Source: Usnea hakonensis
Lineage: Eukaryota; Ascomycota; Lecanoromycetes; Lecanorales; Parmeliaceae
Reading direction: 5' to 3'
Length of the DNA stretch: 64,000 nucleotides
Assembly: GCA_013423325.1 (NCBI GenBank)
Contig: BLJB01000120.1
Coordinates: 1-64,000 of the forward strand
The notes beneath the pieces were generated by a model. It saw nothing but the letters and a program-made list of their open reading frames with translations. It had not been told where the DNA came from and searched no databases. Below, in pieces: positions 11,133-22,275 of this stretch. Both the position numbers and the translations under genes were made by a program. Position 1 is the first letter of the stretch. Each line of letters starts with the position of its first letter.

Positions 11133-14100
11133 TCATCTAGATCGCCACCTCCTAACAACCTCCGCCCGCTCCTCAGGCGACGATCTCTTCCAATCCTCCA
11201 ACCCCTGGGCTGCATGGGCCGCAAAAATGGAATCCTGCACGTCCGCGCCACGCAAGTTCTGCAAGCCCTTGTAGATGCCTTTGAAGGTGTAGCCGGGGAC
11301 ACCGCATGCAGCTATAAGAACGGAGTGGAGTTAACCATGCCATTTTCTCGCAAACCAAGATGAAAGCCAGAACTGGGAATTTTTTGAGGGGGGACGGTCT
11401 GTGTTTGACATACCTGCACTGGGCTTCAAGACGATACCGCCAATACCCTTCCCAAACCCCTTCAGGGCACCGACAACACCTTCTTTCTGGGCGCCCTTCA
11501 CTGGCTGCGTGACTAATCCGGTGATACCGTCATAAAGACCCAAGCCAAATTCCTAATTATTGACATCGCCGTCAGCTTGACTTCTGTCCCTCCAATAGAA
11601 TCGAATATTCATCAACCCACGTACCTTCCCAGCCGTCTTCAACCCGCTCCGCACCCCCGTGATCTTATCCGCCTCACGGACAGTATCATCACCATATAGC
11701 TTGGGTGCATTACGAAACCCCTTGGCTAGACCGAGGGTGAAGTCCATTGGCATTTTGAGCGCCACACCCATGATCTTCCCCGTCCCTTTGCCGATGCCTG
11801 TCGCGGTACCTAAAGAGGCTTGGCCGGCTTGAGTGCCCACGGTACTGAGGTGTTGAGAGAAGCTCTTGCTAGGGTTCGAGGATCGCCTTTGTTCTATGGA
11901 GTTTGGTGGAGTCAGTGATCCATCTCCAGGGGCTAGTCGATCCCTGCCGTCGTCTCGAGTCTGGGAGGCATTCATATTGCTGTGTGCAGGATTCTGTGAA
12001 AATTAGCTTCGTCCGACGTATGATATGGCTTTGGGGAATTGATAGATCCCACAACCTTTTGATTAGATTTCTTAGCCTGATCCTGTCCTAATGACTGGGT
12101 TCGCAGCCCTTTGAACATTCCGGCAGGATAATCCGCGACCCCCATCATAAGACTCCCAGTCGTCCCCATCAATGCACCTAAGATTCCAGAGATAGGGTCC
12201 CAAGGAGCGTCTTCGGAGTCGTACTCTCGCGGACGGTATAACTTCAGATCATTGGTATCTAACAAGCCTTCTTCGAGGAGCGTGGCCACCGCAAAGGCAC
12301 TCAGCTTCTTTGAGGTCCGCTTGAGTCGCCAGACAGCTACATAGTTGGGTGCGATGTCACATCTGAGCGAATCCACTTCTAATTTATCGTGGAAGCTTTC
12401 TGCGCCAACCGTGGTACCTTTCTCCAACCCAATCTTCGCCCCAAGTTCCTGTGCGCGTCTGAGAGTACTCGGTTCCAAGCATTTAGCAATTCCTGCCGCA
12501 AGCTTATCCGCTGTCAGTTCTTTATTCGGTATGGGTAAGGGACCGGCTCCTGCTCTGGCTATCATTGCTCCCCAGAAAGGTTGATCACCAAAGAAAGGTA
12601 CTATGCAAGTCGGTTTGCCCAAAGCTATGCCAGCCGCCATGGTCCCAGCACCGCCATGATGAACGACACACGAAACGCGTTTGAAAAGCCAGTCATGGGG
12701 TACGTTGCCGAGCATAAAGATTCCATCTGGAATGTCGTCGGCTCCGAATCCACCCCAGCCTTTCGAGACCAACGCTCGTTGACCGGATTTCTTCACTGCT
12801 TCGAAAATAAGTTTGGTCATGCCATCAGGATCGTCTACCACTATTGACCCGAATCCTATATAGACTGGGGGCGGTCCGGCGTTTAGGAAAGCCTGAAGAT
12901 CGGGCCCCGGGGTGAAGGAACTAGCCAAAGACAAGAAATAAAACCCAGAAACGTCTATATGAGCACCCCAGTCGTCAGGCTTGGGAATCAATGCTGGCGA
13001 CCTGAAGAGTAGCTGTCAGCCAGCGCGACCATTGGCAGATGAACTATGGCATCCTGGTACTTACCAGCAATAGGTATACGGAATCTTTAGCCGAGTAGCC
13101 ATACCAGGTGCCCACACTACACTCACACGCTCCAGACCTAGGGACTTTTTTCGAAATCGGTTGACAAGATCCCCAAGTCCTTGCCAAGTCATCATTTCGA
13201 CTAGCGCATAGGAGACAAAATTAGTCACACTGGTATCCGCATTCGAGGCTTCAACGTTAGCGAGCGGATGTGGAAACGCCTGCGTAGCCGACCAAGGCAT
13301 CCTGAATACCGTGTTAGCAATGATTTACCTATGCTTAGTAGTGTCTGATAGACTTACGTAAACATCAGGTGCAGAGGAATTCCCAGTTTCTCCGCGCAAT
13401 GGATATGAGCAAAACTCGGAGGGTTTGCGATAATGGCGTTTGCTATGAATGGTCGTGCGGTGTCATCTCCACTGTTAGAACTCGTGGCTGCCATACCGTC
13501 TCCAGTTTCGATACACGACTTCCAGCATCCTATGAATATCTCGTACATCCCTTTCCGCCGCTTACCGATCTCCCCACTTTTGATCGAATCCATGCCTGGC
13601 AATAGCCCCGGATTCTTTACCATGAAAGCCATCAGCTCCGCTGGATTACCACCGATGCTAAAATGTTCCAAACCGTTATCTTCCACGAATTTTTTGAATG
13701 TCCCATGAGTTGCTAGCCGCACGCGATGGCCGTAGGCGTCTTTCAAAACTTTCCCTAAGGCCACAAAAGGCTGGACATCACCTCGCGACCCGACCACTTG
13801 GATAACCACATTCAAGACAGGTGGTGGAGGTGGTCTACCTTGATCGTGAAGCGAGGAAGGAGTCTGAAGGGCTGAATAGCTTGGGGGCGGGGGCTCAATA
13901 TGCTGTGGATCCTGTTGGCTTCGCAAGACCGGCGCCAACAGATCTGCAAATTGTCTCGATCTTTGGTCGATGTTGATATTGAGACGTCCGTCGTTTGAGA
14001 CATTTGCTTGTGTATCAAAATCGTTTTGATTGAAGTCGAACTGCCCCAATTCTGCCCCAAAGGTTGGTGGTGGTAATTCTTCAATCGGTAGCTCACTGCT

Positions 14101-14340
14101 GTCATCACTTGTGTAATCCAGTCTCGTTATTACTGAGCTGTTGGTGGTGCTAATGGTACTTTGGGCGGTCGCAGTGCTCATGCTTCGAACAGGTTTCCGC
14201 GCTATTAAATGTTGAACGCTTGAAGATCTGCCCGCTGCCCGACTTGACGTGGATGGCGGAGAATTAGGAGGCTCCTGCAGTATCGGCAACTCAGTAATTG
14301 TGTGAGCATTGTGGCTATTGTAAGACTGCTCGGAGGACAT
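11133..14340 (-). CDS. UDP-sugar sterol glucosyltransferase-like protein (GT1/GT28 fold) with VPS13-like tail
   Basis: Six exons on the minus strand: 14340-13358, 13301-13065, 13001-12056, 11993-11625, 11552-11414 and 11311-11133, 950 residues. The protein should transfer glucose from UDP-glucose to a sterol or similar lipid. The N-terminal GT28-type motif is VVIQVVGSRGDVQPFVALG (about 178-196); LHLMFTMPWSATQAFPHP spans the first junction. The C-terminal donor-binding region has VYIGFGSIVV and HHGGAGTMAAGIALGKP (about 521-537) and PFFGDQPFWG. About 170 Pro/Ser-rich residues precede the catalytic part; there are no PH or GRAM domains as in Atg26. After the catalytic region, Gly-rich segments (GVALKMPMDFTLGLAKGF, GLYDGITGLVTQPVKGA, GALKGFGKGIGGIVLKP) resemble the VPS13 C-terminal lipid-associated region. 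The last exon ends with GYTFKGIYKGLQ and a Trp/Arg-rich tail. The donor of intron 3 is weak (GTTGTG at 12055; GTGGGA at 12052 also keeps frame). Confidence 0.85.
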
Positions 14341-15482
14341 GTCCAGTTACTGAATAGGCCGAAGGACCGAAAGGGTTGTGCTGTGGCCTTTGCAATCTAG
14401 CAATCAGTTCCCAGAGCACTTCACAGCTAATGTCTCCCAGAGACTGAACTCGAATCTCATCAACCTTAGATAATTTGTGGTGTTTGTACAGCAATTGCTC
14501 CGATCTGGCATCGAAATCAGGTTGCACCTATAAGGCCTCACTCTACTATGCTCGAAGTAAAGAAATCTAGTATGCGATTCAAAGTACGTCTAACTCCCAA
14601 AGAGATTCAATACGGTCAAAGAGAATATCCCAAAATCATTGCTTCGCGGGCGCGTATGTTTGACATGAATTGTCTGGACTGTCGCCCAAACCGGCAAGGT
14701 AGTGGTTCGTATAGGAGTACAAACTGCAAAGTTTCGAGAAAATGAATATTGACAAAGTTTACTACCTTTCAGCTCCCACTTAGGTTCTCCACTAAAAGCT
14801 TGATATGTGATTTTTCGGTTGGCTGCTGCCTACCTAACAAATATAACTACCAGGGACATGAACAACAGGTTCATGTGTTTCACGTTAGGAAATAAGATGG
14901 CGCTACACAGATTCTGACCGCACGAGGCAGTACAACTCTGCACTAGTAAGGTTCACGACCCGTGGCTAGAGTTTGGCACATCATTTTAGTCGTTATGCCT
15001 ACCCATGGAGCTTACTCAAATACAATAATATGTATGAGACGTCCCTATTCTGGTTCGGAATAGCTAGGTTATATCGCCGTAATTTCGTCAAAGATGGCGC
15101 AAGCTCCTGTAGAAGCTCCTTCAAATAAGGTTGACAATCGGTCAATCGCTCGAGAGGAGGATTGATTGGCGAGCTGGAAGGTCGAGGTCATCGTGCCATG
15201 CAAATAGCTTGTCATTCGCCAACCTGTAAGCGGAGGGGACGAAATGCAGCCGCCGCTTATTGGCCAAAAGAACGACCAGTAGAGGACTCCTTGACAGATA
15301 CTGCTGAAGTACGCGGAGATATCGCCCGTGCAATGAGTGAATTAAGGTAGGTCATGTTGAGTCCAGACCCTAGATCTAAGCCCATTTAGTCAAAGCGCGT
15401 CGCGTCTGCAAGCCTCAGAGTGATCATGAAGACACAAGCTTATTGTACGGAGTAATTCAATTCAATCGCCGTCCTTCTCCCC
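14341..15482. other. 1.1 kb divergent intergenic region with one exon-like frame
   Basis: This lies between the glycosyltransferase start (minus) and the polymerase delta gene (plus). A minus-strand open frame from about 14526 to 14315, preceded by a TTATAG acceptor-like site, reads like protein (KLSKVDEIRVQSLGDIS, VLWELIARLQRP). It overlaps the glycosyltransferase start in another frame and could be a lost or upstream exon. The rest (14530-15482) shows nothing I can name. Confidence 0.4.
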
Positions 15483-17209
15483 ATGCTGTCAACCATGGCA
15501 GAGGCTGATGAGAATACTCTACTACAGCCTCCTTCGTGAGTCTCATATACACAATTTGGGATATCTTAACTGCTAATTGCACAAAAGGGATGAGGACTAC
15601 TCTATTATTGAACGACAACCCTCCTCCTACAACCCTCTTCAAACATTTAATCTAGCTAAAGGTGATCAGAAGCACTACCAACAGCAGTATGGTGACATAT
15701 ACTTTTTGCGATTAGCGAAGCTGAAGCCTGCTGTGGAAGAGATTGCTGCAGAGGCATGGGGCGATATCATGGTAGAGCTCCCCTAGCAAATACTAGATCC
15801 ATATTAACTGAGATGCTGAGCATTGCAGATAGCGGGGGAAAGCGTCAGACGGGTTGACCGAGTACTGGATGTGAGGCAGGGTGAGCTTTGTTGGGTTGCC
15901 GGAACAGTCTACATGGATATGCCTCTAAAACCCAATATTCTCGATGACATATCTAAAGATGTACGTTCGCATTTGCAGAGTATACGTATGGGAATTCACA
16001 CCTCTTTAGCACTGGATCTCAGCTCCTCCACCTCGTGACAAATACGTGTCTCCGACAGGCCAAGACCAAACCATGCTTGAAGATGAATCAGGGCGGCTTA
16101 GGCTAATAGGAACACCTTTGCAATTAAACATGCTGGTAACTGGTTGTATCATAGCAGTCATGGGAACCGAAAATGCAAACGGTGACTTTGACATTATCGA
16201 CATGAAAGTGCCGGATCTTCCTCGGCAGCCACAACGATGGGAACGCGATGACGGCTCAGCCATTCTAGCTAACGGACGAGGGAGGTCGAAAAGTAAAGAA
16301 CAGAAAGAGCATAAACCAGGAGGGAAGGTGGCCATAATTAGCGGTCTGGGGATCAATGGCGAAGAAGGCGATACTATGACTCTGGACCTCCTTATGGAGT
16401 ATCTCTTGGGTGAATCATGTGGGCAATCGACTCAGCGTGAGGTTGGAAAGATCTCACGTCTCATCATTGCGGGGAACTCAATCACTGAAGGCACGCCGTT
16501 ACACTCCGGAGATGAGCTCATGGACAAAAAGTCGAACAAAAAATATGGCTACGACTCTTCTGCCTACAATGCCGCTCCGACCCAGCGTCTTGACGCATTT
16601 TTAGCCGCTCTTCTACCTTCAATGCCCATCACTCTTCTGCCTGGGGCAAGTGACCCCGCAAATGTTTCGCTACCGCAGCAGCCAATACACCCAGCCATGT
16701 TTCCGCATAGCAGAGCCTATACGCCAATGCCAGGATTGCAAGGGCCAGGATGGTTTGACAGCGTCACGAACCCGTGGGAAGGCGATGTAGATGGGTGGAG
16801 GATGATGGGAAATGGAGGCCAACCAATTGATGATGTATTCAAGTATGTAGAGGGAGACGAGCGGCTAGAAATGATGGAAAGCCTACTTAGATGGAGATGT
16901 GGAGCTCCTACGGCGCCGGATACATTATGTAAGCTTTTATGCGTTCCATGGATGCCTTTGCTGATGGATCGAACAACAGGGTGCTATCCTTTTCAGGATA
17001 AGGATCAATTCATCATCAATGAGTGTCCGCACGTGTATTTCGTGGGCAGCCAGCCAGCCTTCGAGACAGCCATAATCGAAGGGCCAGTGGGGCAACCGGT
17101 GCGACTTATCTCTGTGCCAAAATTCAAGGAGACGGGAGAAGTTTTATTACTCGATATGGAGACCTTGGAAGTTGAGGCTGTTAAGTTTGAGGTTTTCAAC
17201 GACACATGA
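15483..17209 (+). CDS. pold2: DNA polymerase delta small subunit (POLD2/Cdc1/Pol31)
   Basis: Five exons, 15483-15535, 15588-15771, 15829-15960, 16010-16928 and 16980-17209, give 505 residues (501 if the second in-frame ATG at 15495 is used). This B-subunit holds together replicative polymerase delta and contacts the catalytic and third subunits. The OB-fold part contains RVLDV, GELCWVAGTVYMDMPLKPN and ISAPPPRDKYVSPTG. The phosphoesterase-like part, catalytically inactive in this family, contains KVAIISGLGI, LIIAGNS, PITLLPGASDPANVSLPQQ and NPWEG. The last intron restores DTLWCYPFQDKDQFII and the conserved ECPHVYFVGSQPAF. The length and domain order match the family. The 3' end faces the eL38 gene. 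Confidence 0.95.
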
Positions 17210-17759
17210 TCAACACGATCATCTCACACAGCCACATAATCACTGGTCACTCCACTTCCAAGTGGATCAGCACCAGCGGCAGCCTGAGCACGACACCACT
17301 GTATCCTGCGCAAGCTTGTGCTTGACGCGTTACTCGCCCTTTCGCGAGCTTTCGTGGAGAGGAAGGTAGATTTACCAGAAGCACATTAAAAACAAATGAA
17401 GCCGAACAAGAGATCATCAAAGAACGAAGGACATGATACCATGCCGACTAGAGAGTGCAAAAAGATATGGTCAGATGTTAAGGGCTGAAGAATTTTGGTG
17501 CTTGCAGTATGAAAAGAGGCTGGTGAGGAAGAAAAGCAGAGAAAGACTCGTCAATGATGTTGATGCGTGTAGCCATTCCCTCCACGCAAGGAAGAGCTGG
17601 GTTTCTATGCACTCTAACTCCTCGTTACTACTAATCTTGTCGCATGGGTCCATTGAACGCTTGGATTTGTTGCGCTTGATGCCCTTCGAATGCTATTCCA
17701 CCAGCCCTCACAGTCCCAATCCGCTGTGGGATCGCTTCACCCACTGCTCCTCAAACCTC
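17210..17759. other. convergent 3' region
   Basis: About 550 bp lie between the stops of POLD2 and eL38. A plus-strand open frame from 17433 runs into the eL38 gene on the other strand and has no family match; I treat it as chance. No RNA gene or repeat is recognised. Confidence 0.45.
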
Positions 17760-18200
17760 TCATGCGACCCTCTTCCCTTTCTTATTCTTCTTCGGCACTT
17801 CCGTCATCGTAAGATCTATAACATCCACGCCAGTCAGCCTTCCATACATGACATCCATAGTACTCTGAGCGCCATGAATCTTCAACCGCCTGCATGTCCA
17901 CCCGTTCTTCCCGCGACAATGTTCACGTACTCGGAGGTAGACTCTGCTTCAACTTATCCGCCTTTTCCGAATCCTTCAATACCAACGTGTATAGAAAGCG
18001 GTGACATCGGACTTTGAACTTGATCTGGTGGGCGTTGCGCTTTATGTGTCCGGCTGTAGTGAGGACAGAGTCAGCATGCCCACCATCTCTCCAGCAGTTG
18101 GATACTGAAGCTCCGGGGGTGGGGCGGAGGGCTAACACTTGGCATCCTTCCGTCTGCAGATCTCGATGAATTTCTTGATATCTGATACTTCACGAGGCAT
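17760..18200 (-). CDS. rpl38: 60S ribosomal protein L38 (eL38)
   Basis: Three short exons on the minus strand, 18200-18137, 18053-17931 and 17815-17760, give 80 residues. eL38 is a small component of the large cytosolic ribosomal subunit. The exons spell the family signature: MPREVSDIKKFIEICRRKDA, then IKFKVRCHRFLYTLVLKD and SEKADKLKQSLPP, then a Lys-rich tail (TMTEVPKKNKKGKR). Intron 1 has the unusual donor GTTAGC but only this junction restores the KDAK-S-x-x-IKRN join. Intron 2 uses GTACGT, with branch-like CTGAC and acceptor TATAG. The gene starts 252 bp from the divergent 89-residue protein gene. Confidence 0.93.
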
Positions 18201-18452
18201 GCTGGGCGAGGATTGGGGGTCAATTTGTAGTGTTGTCCGCGTGTCCTTGTCGTAGGCTCGGTATTCTAGTTTTGAGGTGGAATTTTGGTGGGAGGCTTAA
18301 GCGAGGAAGGGATCGCCCCTAGCGGCGGAAGCTTGACGCCACGTGGCTCAGCCGCGCAAGGTCAAGAAGGCATCAGGATTCAAAGAATCTAGACAAAGAC
18401 AACAACATTTACGTCTGAAAGCACCATATTAATCCAAGGGCACATTACAAGA

Positions 18453-18897
18453 ATGCCGACGCCACTGGATAGAGCGATGCAGTCACGCAACGCCTTTTTC
18501 GGTATGCTTCTGGGGAAGGAGAGTCGTAGCTAGCGGAAATTAACAACATAGCAGCATTTGCAGGCATAGTCACCGCAGTATCAGCATGGTCAATTTGGGG
18601 CGGTGAGATGTTTCCTGCGGAGAAGGATCCTACTCGAGGTGAGGATCGTGGGTGAATAAAACGCAACTTGGCCTAACGCTATCGCTAGATCCATCAAAGT
18701 GGGCGGATTCAGAGCTCAAGCGGTGGTTGGAAGTGGTTAGCGATTGTTTTCACATTTGATTTCTTTGAGCTATCAGTATTGCGCAAAGGCTAATTGTTTT
18801 TGTCATGAAGAGAGGACTCCTTCCTGATAAAAAAGCCAGCAGAGAGGACCTTCTGGAGCGCGTGAGGGCGAATATAAGACCATCACGAAGCAGTTGA
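18453..18897 (+). CDS. 89-aa single-pass membrane protein with SAP/HeH-like C-terminus
   Basis: Four tiny exons, 18453-18501, 18552-18638, 18689-18735 and 18811-18897, join in frame to 89 residues. Every intron is GT-AG and 47-75 nt long; intron 2 contains CCTAACGCT near the acceptor. After a basic start (MPTPLDRAMQSRNAFF) there is one hydrophobic segment, about residues 17-32 (AAFAGIVTAVSAWSIW). The short loop GGEMFPAEKDPTRDPSKW follows, then a helix-extended-helix pattern (ELKRWLEVRGLLPDKK, REDLLERVRANI) as in SAP/LEM-like Ish1 repeats. Similar small proteins are widespread in ascomycetes and often predicted mitochondrial, but I know no function. The last donor could also be three bases upstream. 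Confidence 0.75.
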
Positions 18898-19163
18898 TTC
18901 GGAAGTGGTTACTGCTCGTCGTTTGTGTTGCCTACCATGGTTCCAGCGCTGAGTATCATTTCCTAGGCGCATTGACTCTGGCGACCTTGGATCATTAGGC
19001 AGGCTTCAACCAGATATAAACATGACTCACCTAATACTTTATCTGTAGGCGCTATTAGAGTGGTCCTTGAACCCTTTTGTAATCATTTGCCAGCAAATGT
19101 CGATTTGGAATTCCATAAAGACTTCCAACTGCCCCATCCTTTGCACAATTTTGGTCCTCAAAA

Positions 19164-19730
19164 TTATACCACAAGTCTAAAATTCTGACTCTGGATTAAC
19201 CATTCCTTGACATGCTTCCCTCGGTTCTTTGTTCCCGCAGCTGGGTTAGGTATGAGGACGAAGTTCTCGCTAAAACCCCTCATAGTTGCCGCACGAGGTT
19301 CCCCAAATTTAACATACCCGCTGACGGTCACCAGTATCGTCATATTCTTCCCTGATGCTGGCGAGCTACCCTGAGTCCCTTCCGCAACATAGTGCGGGTT
19401 CACTACCTGACAGTCGTAGTCTTGGATCTCGTAGCGAGCTTCTGGCATTTGTTCTTGAAACAGCGTCTGCATCGCTGTCGGGTCTTGTATAACGTTTCCA
19501 TTAAAGACAATCACAGGTAGTGGTTTCCCATCGGGCATGGCGGATGCAGGCATATAAAATGAGGCAATGTTGGCTCGTGAAGAGCTGAGGGTGGGATAGT
19601 ATGTATCTACAAAGAGTCCAGCTGCTGAAAGGACATTTAGTCGATGGAATAAAGCATCGCGAAGGTCCGGGGCTTCTGACAAACCTTCCGTCGAGATGAT
19701 TGTAGCTGAGTCGGCAGTCAATGTCGCCAT
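19164..19730 (-). CDS. mtr2: Mtr2-like mRNA export factor (NTF2-like fold)
   Basis: A single exon encodes 188 residues. Mtr2 pairs with Mex67 to carry mRNA through nuclear pores. The fold is NTF2-like: an N-terminal helix (LRDALFHRLNVLSAAGLFVDTYY compressed here to its core HRLNVLSAAG), strand-rich middle with ASFYMPAS, PLPVIVFNGNVI, a helix LFQEQMPEARYEI, and strands DYDCQVVNPHYV and MTILVTVSGYVKFG. It ends with FSENFVLIPN and a region rich in basic residues. Length and order fit fungal Mtr2 (about 170-190 residues). The start codon lies 249 bp from the divergent mitochondrial methionyl-tRNA synthetase gene, so the two may share a promoter. A plain NTF2 or p15/Nxt1 is less likely because of the length and the conserved FNGN motif. 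Confidence 0.8.
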   Translation of the reverse strand: MATLTADSATIISTEGLSEAPDLRDALFHRLNVLSAAGLFVDTYYPTLSSSRANIASFYMPASAMPDGKPLPVIVFNGNVIQDPTAMQTLFQEQMPEARYEIQDYDCQVVNPHYVAEGTQGSSPASGKNMTILVTVSGYVKFGEPRAATMRGFSENFVLIPNPAAGTKNRGKHVKEWLIQSQNFRLVV

Positions 19731-19979
19731 AGTTGCAGTAATTAGAGGGAATCTCGGTGAAGGAAGACAGGTTCGCGTAGCGGCCCTCCTTTTAAGAAGA
19801 CATCGGAGATCAAAGAGACAAAGATGGCCCTTTGAAAGCTTTGGCTTTTCAGCTTTGAAGAGCTGTCATTATTACTTTAAAGTTTAAAGAACTTGGTGCC
19901 AAGCGAAGAGACGCGCATTTGACGCCCAAGCGCGACCTCGAGAATTCTGGGCATTGGGGCAACGAAAGAACAAGATAGT

Positions 19980-22006
19980 ATGAGATTACAGCTAGTCAAT
20001 GCTCTAGTAGCTAAGCCGCTGCAAAAGACCCGTGGATGGGTATGCCAGGAATGCTTCCACCAGCGCAACGTTCGTTGGCTGTCCTCGGCGCAACGGAAGC
20101 CCACGCTCAAGGAAAAACCGTACTATGTCACAAGCCCCATATTTTACGTCAACGCAGGTACAGCTTCACTCTTCAGGAAAGACATGCTGCAAGTACTGAC
20201 ATATTCGTCAGCGCCTCACGTTGGTCATCTTTACACACTCGTCTTGACGGACATCCTGAAGAGATGGCATGCTTTATTAGGCAGAAAATCTATACTCGTC
20301 ACAGGGACGGACGAGCATGGAATGAAGGTCTGTTGGAGAAGTATTAATATTCAATGGGCTTACTTAGTGTTGTGATAAGGTCCAGAGGGCAGCTGCAAAG
20401 GCAGGGCAAGACGCACGAGCGTTTTGCGACGAGGCCTACAAATCATTCCAGGTCGGTTCATTTCGGGACATTGGCTCTCTGTACATCCATTGAATTATCA
20501 CAGACTCTTGCGGATGAAGCAAATATCGACTATGATCATTTCATACGGACCTCCGACCCCGATCACAGGTTTGCCGTGCAACATTTCTGGGTCCGTCCCC
20601 TGCACAAGACCATAGATCCGGCTGACATGAGCAAAGCTGATGCTGAGAGAAAGAGGATGGATATATGACAAGAAACATGAGGGTTGGTATTCGGTTAGCG
20701 ATGAGACATTTTATCCACAGTCCGCTGTACAATTCGCTCTCGATCCGGCTACTGGCCGCAAATTTACCGTGTGATCATACCCTACGATATGGACAAGGGT
20801 GATAGAAGCTAAGCCCTTGCAGGCATCGAAGGAGACCGGAAAAGAGGTAGAATGGACCTCTGAGCACAATTACCATTTCCGCTTGTCGGCTTTCCAGAAA
20901 AGGCTTCAAGAGTACTACTCAACGAGTGCCAACAAAATTGTCCCACAGACAAGGTTGAAGAACGTTCAGAATGAAATCGGGAATGGGCTGCAAGATCTTT
21001 CGATCTCTCGCCCGTCTGAAAGACTGAGTTGGGGTATTCCAGTACCGGACGACGAGACTCAGACCATCTATGTTTGGCTCGACGCCTTGATCAATTACCT
21101 CACCAAGGCCAATTATCCTTTCCAGATTCCAGGTCAAGAAAATGCCGCTGGCTGGCCTGCAGACTGTCATGTCATAGGCAAAGATATAGTCCGATTTCAT
21201 TGCATATACTGGCCAGCCTTTCTCATGGCTCTTGACCTTCCTCTACCAAAGCAAATTCTAACCCACGCTCATTGGACTCTCGGAAATGCGAAAATGTCTA
21301 AATCCACAGGTATGGTGGTCAATCCATTCTTTGCCATCAATCGCTTCGGCGTCGACTGTATGCGCTACTATCTTGCCCTCGATGGCGGCATCAAGGACGA
21401 TTCTGGCTACGACAATTCGTTCATCATAGCACGGTATAAGACCGGTCTTCAGGGCGGTCTTGGTAACCTAGTCAGTCGTGTCACTCGAGGTAAAGGCTGG
21501 GATATCAGGCGAGCTGTAAAGAGTAGCGACAAATACATCACACAGCTTGACAGTCAGCTTAGCTCCAACTTGAGGGGATTACGAAGTTTGGTGTCCCAGT
21601 GTATGAAAACGCCAGACCCCCGGGAGGGGCTACGGGCGATCATGAAAGTTGTCTTTCAAGTCTGTGCTTCGTCTCCGAGCTTCTCCATGCAGACTCACTG
21701 ACCCTTTTGCAGACGAATGCATACATGCAATCCAGCGCGCCATGGAACCTTGGCGAGCCTGAAAAGCAGGAGCAATTAGACAGCGTCATCTACCTTTGCG
21801 CAGAATCGCTTCGTATATGCGGTATATTGCTCCAGCCGTACATGCCAGCTAAGATGACACGGCTTTTGGACATGCTAGGTGTGGCTGAGGACGCGCGGAT
21901 GTATGCACGTGCAGATCTAGGAGAGGACCAGGATTATGGACAACCTGACCATGAGATCGGCAAGGACACCGAGGTCTTGTTTCCCCCTCTCAGTAGTCAT
22001 TTCTGA
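19980..22006 (+). CDS. msm1: mitochondrial methionyl-tRNA synthetase
   Basis: Seven exons, 19980-20157, 20212-20327, 20380-20451, 20504-20590, 20637-20768, 20823-21659 and 21713-22006, give 571 residues. This class I synthetase charges mitochondrial tRNA-Met. The HIGH-type motif is PHVGHLYT (about residues 61-68), split by intron 1; LVTGTDEHGMKV follows. The KMSKS loop is perfect (NAKMSKSTG, about 352). TIYVWLDALINYL and WPADCHVIGKDIVRFHCIYW are typical of MetRS. The anticodon-binding part follows (about 430 onward). The first 50 residues are rich in Arg and Lys with few acidic residues, matching a mitochondrial presequence, and there is no C-terminal tRNA-binding extension as in cytosolic forms. 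All junctions keep frame. Confidence 0.94.
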
Positions 22007-22275
22007 GAAGAGTACGTAGGATTTGGGAGCTGAGGCCCCCAACCAACACTACTATCATCCCTCAGAAGACTCTCTGAGCAACTGAACCAAATGTTGAAAG
22101 ACTTCTCAGAATGGTATGTCTGTTTTCATTAACAATTATACAAAATCTCAAGCGCCAGAGATAATGGAATATATACCCAAGCATAAACGATGAAGATGAC
22201 ATAATATGCTGCAAACATGTCAACCATCGCCCCAAACGCCAGAGATGGCCAAAATGGCAGTCTAATGACCCAGCA

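Noticed and set aside
17433..18017. Plus-strand ORF of 194 residues
   Set aside because: It overlaps the eL38 exons on the other strand and has no domain; eL38 is certain.
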